A DNA stretch of 15,175 bases. Source: Rhodospirillales bacterium (GTDB taxonomy: Bacteria > Pseudomonadota > Alphaproteobacteria > UBA8366 > JADFVY01). Position 1 is the stretch's first letter. Every line of letters begins with the position of its first letter. Below are positions 1 through 7,403 of this stretch, in pieces. The stretch is taken from contig JAHELM010000010.1 in NCBI GenBank assembly GCA_024644185.1, positions 1 through 15,175 of the forward strand, written 5' to 3'. The position numbers and the translations under genes are program-made. The notes under the pieces were generated by a model. That model worked only from the letters and a program-made list of their open reading frames with translations, was not told the origin of the DNA and ran no database searches.

Positions 1-1
1 G

Positions 2-265
2 ATGGGGCTGAAGATGAAGGTTGTTGGCCGCGGGGCACGATTGCTGCGCGGGCGGGGTGAAACCGACCTGGCGAACCCGGATCTCTACTACGAGACTTCG
101 TCGGTCACGCTGGGCGGCGGTGAGGCGGTGGACGCGATCATCGACACGACCGGCGTCACGCCAGGCACCTACGTGCTTTACACAACCAACCTGAATCTCC
201 TGAGCAATGACGCCGAGGATCTCGGCGGGATGATGACCGAAATCGTCATCTCCCCGGCCGTTTGA
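2..265 (+). CDS. C-terminal fragment of a multicopper-oxidase-like (cupredoxin-fold) protein
   Basis: Only the last 87 codons are in the window and the gene very probably begins upstream; the ATG at base 2 has no visible ribosome binding site and lies inside the fold. The visible part reads as the final cupredoxin domain: a VVGRG strand, a 'GGGEAVDAIID' strand like the 'PGATYDAIFQ' strand of the next gene, then 'TPGTYVLYTTNLN' and a closing 'LGGMMTEIVIS'. In true multicopper oxidases this closing stretch carries HCHxxxH before the GMM. Here the aligned residues are YTTNLN, so no type 1 or trinuclear copper ligands remain. The GGMM ending is shared with the next two genes, which marks the three as tandem paralogues. 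It stops 22 bp before the next gene and is probably in the same operon. Function is unknown; an exported structural or binding role is inferred. Confidence 0.72.
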   Translation: MGLKMKVVGRGARLLRGRGETDLANPDLYYETSSVTLGGGEAVDAIIDTTGVTPGTYVLYTTNLNLLSNDAEDLGGMMTEIVISPAV

Positions 266-287
266 CAGAGGCAGAGGAGTTAAGACC

Positions 288-1646
288 ATGAACAGGACAA
301 TAGCCGCCATCGGAGCGCTGATCGTCGCAGCCCTTTCCGGCATCGGTGCGCCGGGATCGGCGATGGCGCAGGCAAATGTCGACGGCGTCGCCGGCACGAC
401 CTTCAATCTGACGGCGAAGGCCGACTACATCACCACCGCTGACGGTTCCAGCCTCTATCTGTGGGGTTACGCGCTCGATGGCGGGACGATGCAGTATCCT
501 GGTCCGACGCTGATCGTGAATCAGGGGGACACGGTTACCGTCACCCTGAACAACAATCTTCCGCAGAACACTTCGATCGTCTTTCCGGGGCAGGACAATG
601 TAACCGCATCAGGTGGCGTCGTCGGCCTGGTGGGTCAGGAGAGTACGGGTCCGCTGGACACCGTCACCTACAGCTTTGTCGCCTCGCGGCCCGGTACCTT
701 CATGTACCACAGCGGCACTCGGCCCGATATCCAGGTCCAGTTGGGGCTGGTCGGGGCGCTGATCGTTCGCCCGACGGGCTACGACGCCGCTACCAACCGC
801 ATCGCCTACGGCAACGGGGAAACCGTCTTCGACCACGAATACCTGTTCCTGGTCACCGAGATGGACGATCGGCTGAATCAGGCCGCGGAAACGGAAGCCT
901 TGGTGCCAGGTACGCTGGCTGCATACGATACGTCGACGTTCTGGCCGACCTACTGGTTCATCAACGGCCGCACCGCGCCAGACACGATGATGGACGCCAA
1001 CGCGGTCGGGACGGGCATGTACCCGAACCAGCCGTACAATATCGTGCCGCGGGCGCATCCGGGCGATCGGGTTTTGCTGAGGCTGATCGCGGCGGGCCGC
1101 GACCTGCACCCCTTCCACCCGCATGGCAACAACGTGCTGGTGATCGGGCGCGACGGCCAGTTGCTTGAAAGCGCGCCAGGGGCGGGACCGGATGTCTCGT
1201 TCTCCGACTACACGATAAAGGTCGAACCGGGCGCCACCTATGACGCGATCTTCCAGTGGACCGGCAAGGGCATGGGTTGGGATATCTACGGCACGGGCGC
1301 GGGTTACCAGCACACCTGCGTCGACACCCAGAACAATACGACCGGTGCCCTGACAGCCGATGGCTTCGACGATACCACTTGGGAATATTGCCCGGATCAC
1401 GGCAAGCCGTTCCCGGTGACTCTGCCGGGACTGCAGAACCTGACCTTTGGCGGGTTCTACAGCGGCAGTCCGTATCTGGGGCATCTGGGCAGCCTGCCGC
1501 CCGGCCAGGGTGGATTGAACGCGAACGGCGGCTTCCACTTCATGTGGCACAGCCATGCCGAGAAGGAAATGATCAATTTCGACGTCTTTCCCGGCGGCAT
1601 GATGTCGATGTTTACCCTTGAACCGCCTGGCATACCGATCCCCTAG
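288..1646 (+). CDS. Exported multicopper-oxidase-like protein with incomplete copper sites
   Basis: A 452-aa protein with a Sec signal peptide (hydrophobic stretch about residues 5-24, likely cleavage after A-M-A at about 27). The ATG follows AGGAG at 275-279 with 8-bp spacing. The cupredoxin layout is clear: 'YPGPTLIVNQGDTVTVTL' near the N-terminus, 'GTFMYHSGT' (Y140-T144) followed by 'QVQLGLVGALIVRP', HPFHPHG at 274-280, and 'MWHSHAEKEM' at about 419-428 followed by FPGGMM. In true multicopper oxidases these positions read HWHG, HSH, HPxHxHG and HCHxxxHxxxxM. Here the first pair is replaced by 'SIVFPGQ', the second is HSG, the third is intact, and in the fourth the Cys is Ser422 and the following His is Glu427. 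A type 1 copper is therefore not expected and laccase activity is unlikely. One metal could still be held by the remaining His residues (inference). It stands between two paralogues. Confidence 0.85.
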   Translation: MNRTIAAIGALIVAALSGIGAPGSAMAQANVDGVAGTTFNLTAKADYITTADGSSLYLWGYALDGGTMQYPGPTLIVNQGDTVTVTLNNNLPQNTSIVFPGQDNVTASGGVVGLVGQESTGPLDTVTYSFVASRPGTFMYHSGTRPDIQVQLGLVGALIVRPTGYDAATNRIAYGNGETVFDHEYLFLVTEMDDRLNQAAETEALVPGTLAAYDTSTFWPTYWFINGRTAPDTMMDANAVGTGMYPNQPYNIVPRAHPGDRVLLRLIAAGRDLHPFHPHGNNVLVIGRDGQLLESAPGAGPDVSFSDYTIKVEPGATYDAIFQWTGKGMGWDIYGTGAGYQHTCVDTQNNTTGALTADGFDDTTWEYCPDHGKPFPVTLPGLQNLTFGGFYSGSPYLGHLGSLPPGQGGLNANGGFHFMWHSHAEKEMINFDVFPGGMMSMFTLEPPGIPIP

Positions 1647-1678
1647 GGATTTGTGATCAGGGACAGGAGGACCGAACC

Positions 1679-4600
1679 GTGACCAAGTTTGCGAAATCCA
1701 AGAGCTATGCCGGCGGGGGATTGTTTGCCGTGGCCGCATTGGCTCTCATGGCCGGACCGGCCGTAGCGGCTGACGTTTGTCTGGCTGCCCGGGCACTTAC
1801 GCCGACCTATCCGGACGGCGGGGCCGGCACCGCGGTAACGATGTGGGGGTATGCTTCCGCCCCATGGACCGCCGCCGGCTGCGAGTGGGCAAGTGCCGGC
1901 GCCGCCAGCGTGCCCGGACCCCGGATTACCGTTCCCGTGGGTGACAGCACGCTCAACATCCATCTGCTCAACGATCTGCCGGAAGCGACCTCACTGGTCA
2001 TTCCGGGACAGGTCGCGCCGCTGACGCCGGTACGGGATGCCAGTGGGCGCATTCGCTCGCTGGCGCACGAAACCCTGCCCGCCGGCGAAGGGCTCTATTC
2101 CTGGGCCAATCTGGCGCCCGGCACCTATCTCTACAGGTCCGGCACCATGCAGGCGGTACAAGTGCAGATGGGTTTGTATGGTGCGGTGACCCATGACAGC
2201 GCAGTGGGCGAAGCCTATCCCGGCGTGCCCTACGCGGAAGAGGCGGTGTTGCTGTACAGCGAGGTCGATCCCGCGCTGCACGCGGCGGTGGCGACCGGGA
2301 ATTACGGTCCCGGTGGGACAGTCACCAGCACCATCGACTACAATCCGAAATTCTTTCTGATCAACGGCAGGCCGTTTGATCCGGCGGTCCCCGGATCGAA
2401 CGAATTTCCGGCGACGCAGGGCAGCCGCGTCTTACTGCGCCTGCTCAGCGCCAGCATCAACAGCCACGAGCCCAATCTCGAGGGCGCGCGGATGGACGTG
2501 GTGGCCGAGGACGGCAACAAATATCCCTTCCCGCGTAACCAGTATTCCGTGCTGCTGCCAGCCGAATCGACCCATGACGCGATCGTGACATTCACGAGGG
2601 CAGGCCGGTATGGGCTGATCGACCGCATGCTGTCGCTGACCAATAACGGCGCCGGTCCCGGTGGCATGATGGCCTTCTTGAATGTGAAGGAACTCATTCT
2701 GCCCGCGGCGGTGGCCGACGCCTATACGACCGCTGAGGACGTGGCGCTTGCCGTGCCCGCGCCGGGCGTGCTCGGCAACGACATCGGCGTCAGCGCTGTC
2801 ATGGTGCAGAACGTCCCGGCGGCGACCGGGTCCGTGACGCTTGCGGCGAATGGCAGCTTTAATTATCTGCCGGCGCTGAATTTCAACGGCACCGCAACCT
2901 TTACCTACAAGGCCATCGACGGCGCGCTGCAGAGCGCTCCCGCCAGCGTTACCATTACTGTCAATCCCATGCCCGATGCGCCCGTGGCGGTCGGCGAGAG
3001 TTACTCGACGCCCTTTGCGACCGCACTGGCGGTGGCCGCGCCCGGCGTGCTCGGCAACGACAGCGATCCCGATGGCGATCCGCTGACGGCGGTGATCGTC
3101 GCCAACTCGACACACGGCACGGTGACGCTGAACCCCGACGGTTCGTTCAGTTATGCGCCGACTCCGAATAGCGGATTCAGCGGCGCCGACAGCTTCACCT
3201 ATCAGGCCAGCGATGGCGTGTTGCTGAGCGCGATCACCACCGTCAACATCATCGTCGCCGCCAATCAGGCGCCGGTGGCGGTTGGCGAGAGCTACAACAC
3301 GCTTTACGAGACCGCGCTCGTTGTGGCGGCGCCTGGCGTGCTTGCCAATGACAGCGATCCGGAAGGCGTTGCACTGACGGCGGCGGTAGTCACCGGTCCG
3401 GCGAGCGGCGTACTGACGTTCAATTCCAACGGTTCGTTCAACTATACGCCGAACTTGGCGTTCAGCGGCGCCGACAGCTTCACCTACCGGGCCAGCGACG
3501 GTTGGGCATCGAGTGCGGTCACGACCGTGTCGATTACCGTTGAACCGCCGCCGAATGTGGCTCCTGTCGCGGTCGGTGACGGAATCTACACGACGCCGTT
3601 CGGAACGGTTCTCGCCGTGGCGGCGCCCGGCGTGCTAGCGAACGACAGCGATCCAAACCCCGGCACTGTGCTGACGGCGGTTCTGTCCGGTGGCCCGGCG
3701 AACGGGGGATTGACGCTGAATTCGGACGGTTCGTTCAGCTATACACCGAATGCCGGCACGAGCGGAGCCGACAGCTTCACCTACCAGGCCAGCGATGGCT
3801 TGCTGTTGAGCGCGGTCACGACCGTGAACGTCTCGGTTGCCGCCAATCTGGCTCCTGTCGCGGTTGGCGACAGCTACTCCACGGCGTTTGGCACCGCTCT
3901 GACGGTGGCTGCGCCTGGCGTACTCGGCAATGACAGCGATCCGGAAGGCGCAGCCCTGACGGCGGCGCTGGTTACGGGGCCGACGGGTGGTGTGTTGACG
4001 CTGGGCCCCGCCGGTTCGTTCAGCTATACGCCGAATCCCGGCTTCAGCGGAGCCGACAGCTTCACCTACACGGCCGGCGACGGCTATGCGTCGAGCGCCG
4101 CCACGACCGTCACCATTGCCGTCGCCGCCAATCAGGCGCCGGTAACGGTGGGTGAAAGCTACTCCACGGCGTTTGGCGCCGCTCTTACGGTGGCTGCGCC
4201 TGGCGTGCTCGCCAACGACAGCGATCCGGAAGGCGCTGCATTGACGGCATCGCTGGTTACAGGGCCGACGGGTGGTGTGTTGACGCCGGGCCCCGACGGT
4301 TCGTTCAGCTATACGCCGAATCCCGGCTTCAGCGGAGCCGACAGCTTCACCTACACGGCCAGTGACGGCTATGCGTCGAGCGCCGCCACGACCGTCACCA
4401 TTGCCGTCGCCGCCAATCAGGCGCCGGTAACGGTGGGTGAAAGCTACTCCACGGCCTTCGCCACCGCTCTTACGGTGGCTGCGCCTGGCGTACTCGGCAA
4501 CGACAGCGATCCGGAAGGCGCAGCCCTGACGGCGGCGCTGGTTACGGGGCCGACGGGTGGTGTGTTGACGCTGAATGCGAACGGCTCGTTTACTTATACG

Positions 4601-4987
4601 CCGAGCTTGACGTTCAGTGGCACCGACAGCTTCTCCTATCAGGCCAATGACACCTATCTGTCGAGTGTGGCCACGTCCGTGTCGATTACCGTCGCCGCCA
4701 ACCTCGCTCCGGTGGCCGTGAACGACACCGCGGCGACGAAGATGCGGACACCGGTGACCATCGCCGTCCTGGCCAATGATTCGGATCCGGACGGAACGTT
4801 GCCGCTGCGCGTGTCCATCGTCGACCCGCCGTCGCGGCGTGGAAGCGCGGTGGTCAACGCCGATGGGACGATCACCTACACACCGCGGCTGTTCTTTACT
4901 GGATCCGAGACCTTTACCTATCGGATCACGGATGCCGGCGGGGCGGTGTCCAACAAGGCCACGGTGAAGGTGAATGTGACGAGGTGA
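1679..4987 (+). CDS. Large exported protein: ligand-free multicopper-oxidase-like domain plus eight Ig/cadherin-like repeats
   Basis: 1102 aa. GTG start preceded by AGGAGG at 1665-1670 (8-bp spacing), 32 bp after the previous gene. Signal peptide with likely cleavage after A-V-A at about residue 30. Residues about 31-340 follow the layout of the preceding gene: PGPRITVPVGD, SLVIPGQ, 'GTYLYRSGT' (Y152-T156), 'QVQMGLYGAVT', a lone His263 where HPFHPHG would be, and a closing PGGMMAF. All classical copper ligands but that His are gone. Residues about 342-1102 are eight tandem units with the signature PVAVGxSYST...APGVLxNDSDPxG...GSFxYTP...SGxDSFTYxASDG, typical of tandem-95/VCBS/cadherin-like repeats. 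The NDSDP-type acidic motifs are the kind that bind calcium in such folds. No LPxTG, autotransporter or RTX tail is visible. Likely a long secreted or surface-attached rod, perhaps an adhesin or matrix protein; the export route is not shown. Confidence 0.85.
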   Translation: MTKFAKSKSYAGGGLFAVAALALMAGPAVAADVCLAARALTPTYPDGGAGTAVTMWGYASAPWTAAGCEWASAGAASVPGPRITVPVGDSTLNIHLLNDLPEATSLVIPGQVAPLTPVRDASGRIRSLAHETLPAGEGLYSWANLAPGTYLYRSGTMQAVQVQMGLYGAVTHDSAVGEAYPGVPYAEEAVLLYSEVDPALHAAVATGNYGPGGTVTSTIDYNPKFFLINGRPFDPAVPGSNEFPATQGSRVLLRLLSASINSHEPNLEGARMDVVAEDGNKYPFPRNQYSVLLPAESTHDAIVTFTRAGRYGLIDRMLSLTNNGAGPGGMMAFLNVKELILPAAVADAYTTAEDVALAVPAPGVLGNDIGVSAVMVQNVPAATGSVTLAANGSFNYLPALNFNGTATFTYKAIDGALQSAPASVTITVNPMPDAPVAVGESYSTPFATALAVAAPGVLGNDSDPDGDPLTAVIVANSTHGTVTLNPDGSFSYAPTPNSGFSGADSFTYQASDGVLLSAITTVNIIVAANQAPVAVGESYNTLYETALVVAAPGVLANDSDPEGVALTAAVVTGPASGVLTFNSNGSFNYTPNLAFSGADSFTYRASDGWASSAVTTVSITVEPPPNVAPVAVGDGIYTTPFGTVLAVAAPGVLANDSDPNPGTVLTAVLSGGPANGGLTLNSDGSFSYTPNAGTSGADSFTYQASDGLLLSAVTTVNVSVAANLAPVAVGDSYSTAFGTALTVAAPGVLGNDSDPEGAALTAALVTGPTGGVLTLGPAGSFSYTPNPGFSGADSFTYTAGDGYASSAATTVTIAVAANQAPVTVGESYSTAFGAALTVAAPGVLANDSDPEGAALTASLVTGPTGGVLTPGPDGSFSYTPNPGFSGADSFTYTASDGYASSAATTVTIAVAANQAPVTVGESYSTAFATALTVAAPGVLGNDSDPEGAALTAALVTGPTGGVLTLNANGSFTYTPSLTFSGTDSFSYQANDTYLSSVATSVSITVAANLAPVAVNDTAATKMRTPVTIAVLANDSDPDGTLPLRVSIVDPPSRRGSAVVNADGTITYTPRLFFTGSETFTYRITDAGGAVSNKATVKVNVTR
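2702..4984 (+). repeat. Eight tandem Ig/cadherin-like coding repeats (279-291 bp each)
   Basis: Measured from the conserved Pro that opens each unit, repeats start at 2702, 2981, 3272, 3563, 3854, 4139, 4424 and 4709. Periods are 279, 291, 291, 291, 285, 285 and 285 bp, that is 93-97 codons. The first unit (PAAVADAYTT..., lacking NDSDP) and the last unit (PVAVNDTAATK...) are the most divergent, as expected for array ends. All lie in frame inside the large exported protein, so expansion or contraction by recombination would keep the reading frame. Confidence 0.93.
3854..4708 (+). repeat. Three near-identical 285-bp repeat units (units 5, 6 and 7)
   Basis: Units 5, 6 and 7 are exactly 285 bp apart and far more alike in DNA than the other units. 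Bases 4013-4075 equal 4298-4360, and bases 4079-4170 equal 4364-4455, a 92-bp perfect match crossing a unit boundary. The second half of unit 7 (from about 4570) diverges from units 5 and 6. This pattern suggests recent duplication or gene conversion within the array. Confidence 0.9.
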
Positions 4988-4997
4988 ACCTGGATAT

Positions 4998-5035
4998 GGT
5001 CGGACCCTGTTCGTGGTGACGGGCAGGGTCCGGCC
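4998..5035 (+). terminator. Strong hairpin between genes; possible terminator or attenuator without a T-run
   Basis: CGGACCCTG (5001-5009) pairs perfectly with CAGGGTCCG (5024-5032), and the stem extends outward through a G-T wobble and two G-C pairs to 4998/5035, giving about 12 bp around a 14-nt loop. It starts 11 bp after the stop of the large repeat protein. What follows (GGTTCAGGTTGGTTC) is not a T-run, so classical intrinsic termination is doubtful. mRNA 3'-end stabilisation or partial attenuation fits as well. Confidence 0.4.
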
Positions 5036-5059
5036 GGTTCAGGTTGGTTCAAGCGAATT

Positions 5060-5063
5060 GGAG
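5060..5063 (+). promoter_or_regulatory. Ribosome binding site that decides the start of the small exported protein
   Basis: GGAG lies 6 bp before the ATG at 5070. It directly abuts the in-frame ATG at 5064, which is too close to use it, and the upstream GTG at 5013 lies inside the hairpin loop with no visible binding site. The 5070 start also places a positively charged residue and hydrophobic core at the very N-terminus, as expected for a signal peptide. Confidence 0.6.
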
Positions 5064-5069
5064 ATGGCC

Positions 5070-5588
5070 ATGACTTTCCGCGGAAATCGCGCGTGTACTT
5101 CCCTGCTGGCAGCAGCGACGATCTTGGTTGCTACGACGTTGGCGGCGGGTGTTGGGCTGGCGGACGGTGCGATGGACACCAGCCATGCGATGACGCCGAT
5201 GGCCGGCGAGATGCAACCGATGACCGGATTTCACGTCATCGATCTTGCAACCCTGAAACAGGACTGGGGCATCGAACTGCTGGCCGTCCGGCGGTCGGAA
5301 GCAGGGCACATTCTGGATCTTCGCTATCGGGTCACCGATCCCGAGAAGGCGCGGGCGATTGTCGAGGGACGGATGAAGCCGATGCTGCTGGACGAGACAC
5401 GCAAGCTGGCATTGCAGGTTCCCGCTACGGAAAAGGTGGGTCAGCTTCGGCAATTGCACCTCAGTTCTCGCCCGGATTACGTCTACTTCATGCTGTTCGG
5501 AAATCCCGACCGTCTGGTGCAGGACGGCGACAAGGTGACGCTCGTACTGGGCGATCTGCGGATCGACGGCATTCCAGTAGGAGGGTGA
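5070..5588 (+). CDS. Small exported protein with Met/His-rich N-terminus, function unknown
   Basis: 172 aa from the ATG at 5070 (the in-frame ATG at 5064 and GTG at 5013 are weaker starts). A signal peptide covers residues 1 to about 31 (Arg4/Arg7, hydrophobic 11-28, likely cleavage near GLA/DG). The mature N-terminus is rich in Met and His: M35, H39, M41, M44, M48, M51 and H55, the kind of spacing seen in periplasmic copper-binding segments. The rest is a compact soluble domain with 'WGIELLAVRRSEAG', 'LDLRYRVTDPEKA' and 'YVYFMLFGNPDRLVQ', then a 'GDKVTLVLGDLRID' ending that looks like beta strands. I do not recognise a named family with certainty. It sits 82 bp after the repeat protein, and its stop is only 3 bp before the protease ATG, so those two are surely co-translated. 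A periplasmic metal-handling or accessory role is inferred. Confidence 0.75.
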   Translation: MTFRGNRACTSLLAAATILVATTLAAGVGLADGAMDTSHAMTPMAGEMQPMTGFHVIDLATLKQDWGIELLAVRRSEAGHILDLRYRVTDPEKARAIVEGRMKPMLLDETRKLALQVPATEKVGQLRQLHLSSRPDYVYFMLFGNPDRLVQDGDKVTLVLGDLRIDGIPVGG

Positions 5589-5591
5589 ACG

Positions 5592-7337
5592 ATGCGGGGT
5601 TGTGCCAACGGATTAGCGATTTTCATCCTTCTCGTGGTGTCGCTGCTTGCTGGCACGGCGGTTGCGCAGACCGTAACGCCCGAACTCGAGCAGGCCATTC
5701 GGGGCGCTGCGCCGGGTGAAAAATTCTCGGTTATCGTTTCGTTTTCCGAACGGCCCGACCTGTCGACGCTGTCCACGGTTACCGCGCGCGCACGGCGGAC
5801 GGCGCTGGTGCAGAGCCTGAGGGCTCACGGAACGCGGCAGCAGGCTTTCGTGAATGGCGTTTTGCAGGGTTACGGCGCCACAAGCATTCGATCCCTTTGG
5901 ATCGCGAACAGTGTCGCGATAACCGTGAATGCCTGGGCCATCGCCGCCCTCGCCAAGATGCCGGAGGTCGCTTCGATCGGGGTCGATCGGCCCTTGTCCG
6001 CGCCGATCACCAGTCTTGCCGCGACCGCCGTGCCCGAATGGAACATCGCCATGGTCAATGCGCCGGCCCTGTGGAATTTGGGGATTTCCGGCCAGGGTGT
6101 CGTCGTCGCCAGCATCGATACCGGCGTGGATGCCGGGCATCCCGCGCTGGCGGCGAAGTGGCGCGGTGGGGCCAACAGCTGGTACGACCCCTACGGCGAA
6201 CACGCAACGCCTTACGACAGTTCCGGGCACGGCACCCAGACCATGGGGCTGATGGTCGGCGGCGATAGCGGCGGGACCGCGGTGGGGATTGCACCCGGGG
6301 CCACCTGGATCGCGGCCAAGGGATTCAACGATGCGGGTAACGCGCTGACCAGCCAGATCCACTTGGCATTTCAGTGGCTTCTCGATCCGGACGACAATCC
6401 GGCTACCGACGATGCACCGGACGTGGTCAACAATTCCTGGGGTTATGGCGCCGTGGACAATTGCGTCCTGGAATTTCAGCCGGATATCGAAATGCTGAAG
6501 CTTGCCGGCATCGCGGTGGTATTTTCCGCCGGTAATGACGGTCCGAAATCCTCGTCCGATGTCAGCCCGGCCAACAACCCGTCGAGTTTTGCCGCGGGCG
6601 CGGTGGACCAGAACATGCAGATCACCGGCTTCAGCAGCCGGGGTCCGTCCCGTTGCGACGCCACGCTTTTCCCCGAGGTGGTTGCGCCTGGCGACAATAT
6701 TGTCACGACAGATCTCTCGTTCGGCGGGTTCGATCTCTATGCGACGGTATCGGGAACTTCGTTCTCGGCACCGCATGTGTCGGGCGGCATCGCGTTGCTC
6801 AAAAGCGCGTTCCCCAATGCGAGCGTTGCAGAAATCGAAACCGCGCTGCGTGTGTCCGCTGTCGATCTCGGAGTCGCCGGGGCCGACAACAACTATGGCG
6901 CGGGCCTGATAGACCTGGCTGCGGCGTATCAGAGCCTGCAAACACCTGTATCCATCGACCAGGATGGCGACGGGTATGTGGCCGGTGTCGATTGCAATGA
7001 CAGCGATGCGACGGTCTATCCCAACGCGCCGGAAATCAAGCATGACGGCGTCGATCAGGACTGCAACGGCTACGATCTTACGATCGATATTCTTACCGCG
7101 ACTTACGATGCGCGGTATGCGCGGCTGAAAGTCGAAGCCACCAGCGTTCTCGGCGGCTCCGCGGGCCTTCAACTCGCCAATTATGGCGCCATGCACTGGA
7201 ATGCCAAGCGGGGCAAGTGGAGCATCACGGTGTCTGGCATTGCCAGTGTTCCGGCCAGCGTCGAAGTCACGGGTGTCGAGGGTTCCGAGTTCGCCGCGGT
7301 CTCGTCGAGCGGCGGCATCCGCTGGAAAAAACGTTAG
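5592..7337 (+). CDS. Exported subtilisin-like (S8) serine protease with MopE-type metal-binding motif
   Basis: 581 aa. The ATG follows AGGAGGG at 5579-5585. Signal peptide ends at A-V-A/Q-T, about residue 25. Residues about 40-140 resemble an I9-type propeptide ('KFSVIVSFSERPD', 'ANSVAITVNAWAIAALAKM', 'VASIGVDRPLS'). The catalytic domain shows the S8 triad: D176 in ASIDTGVD, H213 in SGHGTQTMG and S390 in GTSFSAPHVSGG, with oxyanion Asn315 in SAGND. An active secreted protease is predicted. Residues 456-495 carry DQDGDGY..DCNDSD..VYPNAPEI..DGVDQDCNG, matching the repeated metal-binding motif named after the copper protein MopE (PF11617-like). The last 85 residues form a beta-rich domain with 'YDARYARLKVEATSVLGG' and a basic end (IRWKKR). 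The substrate is unknown; neighbouring exported proteins or environmental protein are candidates. Confidence 0.92.
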   Translation: MRGCANGLAIFILLVVSLLAGTAVAQTVTPELEQAIRGAAPGEKFSVIVSFSERPDLSTLSTVTARARRTALVQSLRAHGTRQQAFVNGVLQGYGATSIRSLWIANSVAITVNAWAIAALAKMPEVASIGVDRPLSAPITSLAATAVPEWNIAMVNAPALWNLGISGQGVVVASIDTGVDAGHPALAAKWRGGANSWYDPYGEHATPYDSSGHGTQTMGLMVGGDSGGTAVGIAPGATWIAAKGFNDAGNALTSQIHLAFQWLLDPDDNPATDDAPDVVNNSWGYGAVDNCVLEFQPDIEMLKLAGIAVVFSAGNDGPKSSSDVSPANNPSSFAAGAVDQNMQITGFSSRGPSRCDATLFPEVVAPGDNIVTTDLSFGGFDLYATVSGTSFSAPHVSGGIALLKSAFPNASVAEIETALRVSAVDLGVAGADNNYGAGLIDLAAAYQSLQTPVSIDQDGDGYVAGVDCNDSDATVYPNAPEIKHDGVDQDCNGYDLTIDILTATYDARYARLKVEATSVLGGSAGLQLANYGAMHWNAKRGKWSITVSGIASVPASVEVTGVEGSEFAAVSSSGGIRWKKR

Positions 7338-7403
7338 GGCGCCGTCCTCGACACCCGACCGCGGGACATGAGTGGACGGGTCCGGTCCATTGGAAGCCGA
7401 CGG
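7338..7403. other. Short spacer between convergent genes
   Basis: This 66-bp gap separates the stops of the S8 protease (+) and gspK (-). CCGTCC (7342-7347) can pair with GGACGG (7374-7379), but the 26-nt loop is large and no T-run follows on either strand. I see no convincing bidirectional terminator. Confidence 0.4.

Noticed and set aside
288..1646. Calling the second gene an active laccase or copper oxidase
   Set aside because: The type 1 Cys and the first His pair are absent, so the electron-transfer path of the family is missing.
609..1739. Long open frame on the - strand (376 codons) opposite the second oxidase-like gene
   Set aside because: It is antisense to a gene with signal peptide and conserved motifs; its product is Arg/His-rich with no recognisable domain, typical of GC-rich shadow frames.
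2702..4984. CRISPR or mobile-element origin for the regular repeats
   Set aside because: The repeats are about 285 bp, contiguous, in frame and encode a known type of extracellular domain.
5613..7196. 527-codon open frame on the - strand opposite the S8 protease
   Set aside because: The sense strand has the full catalytic triad; the antisense product is Arg/Gly/His-rich without family motifs.
7338..7403. Bidirectional terminator between the protease and gspK
   Set aside because: Only a 6-bp arm with a 26-nt loop was found and there is no T-run on either side.
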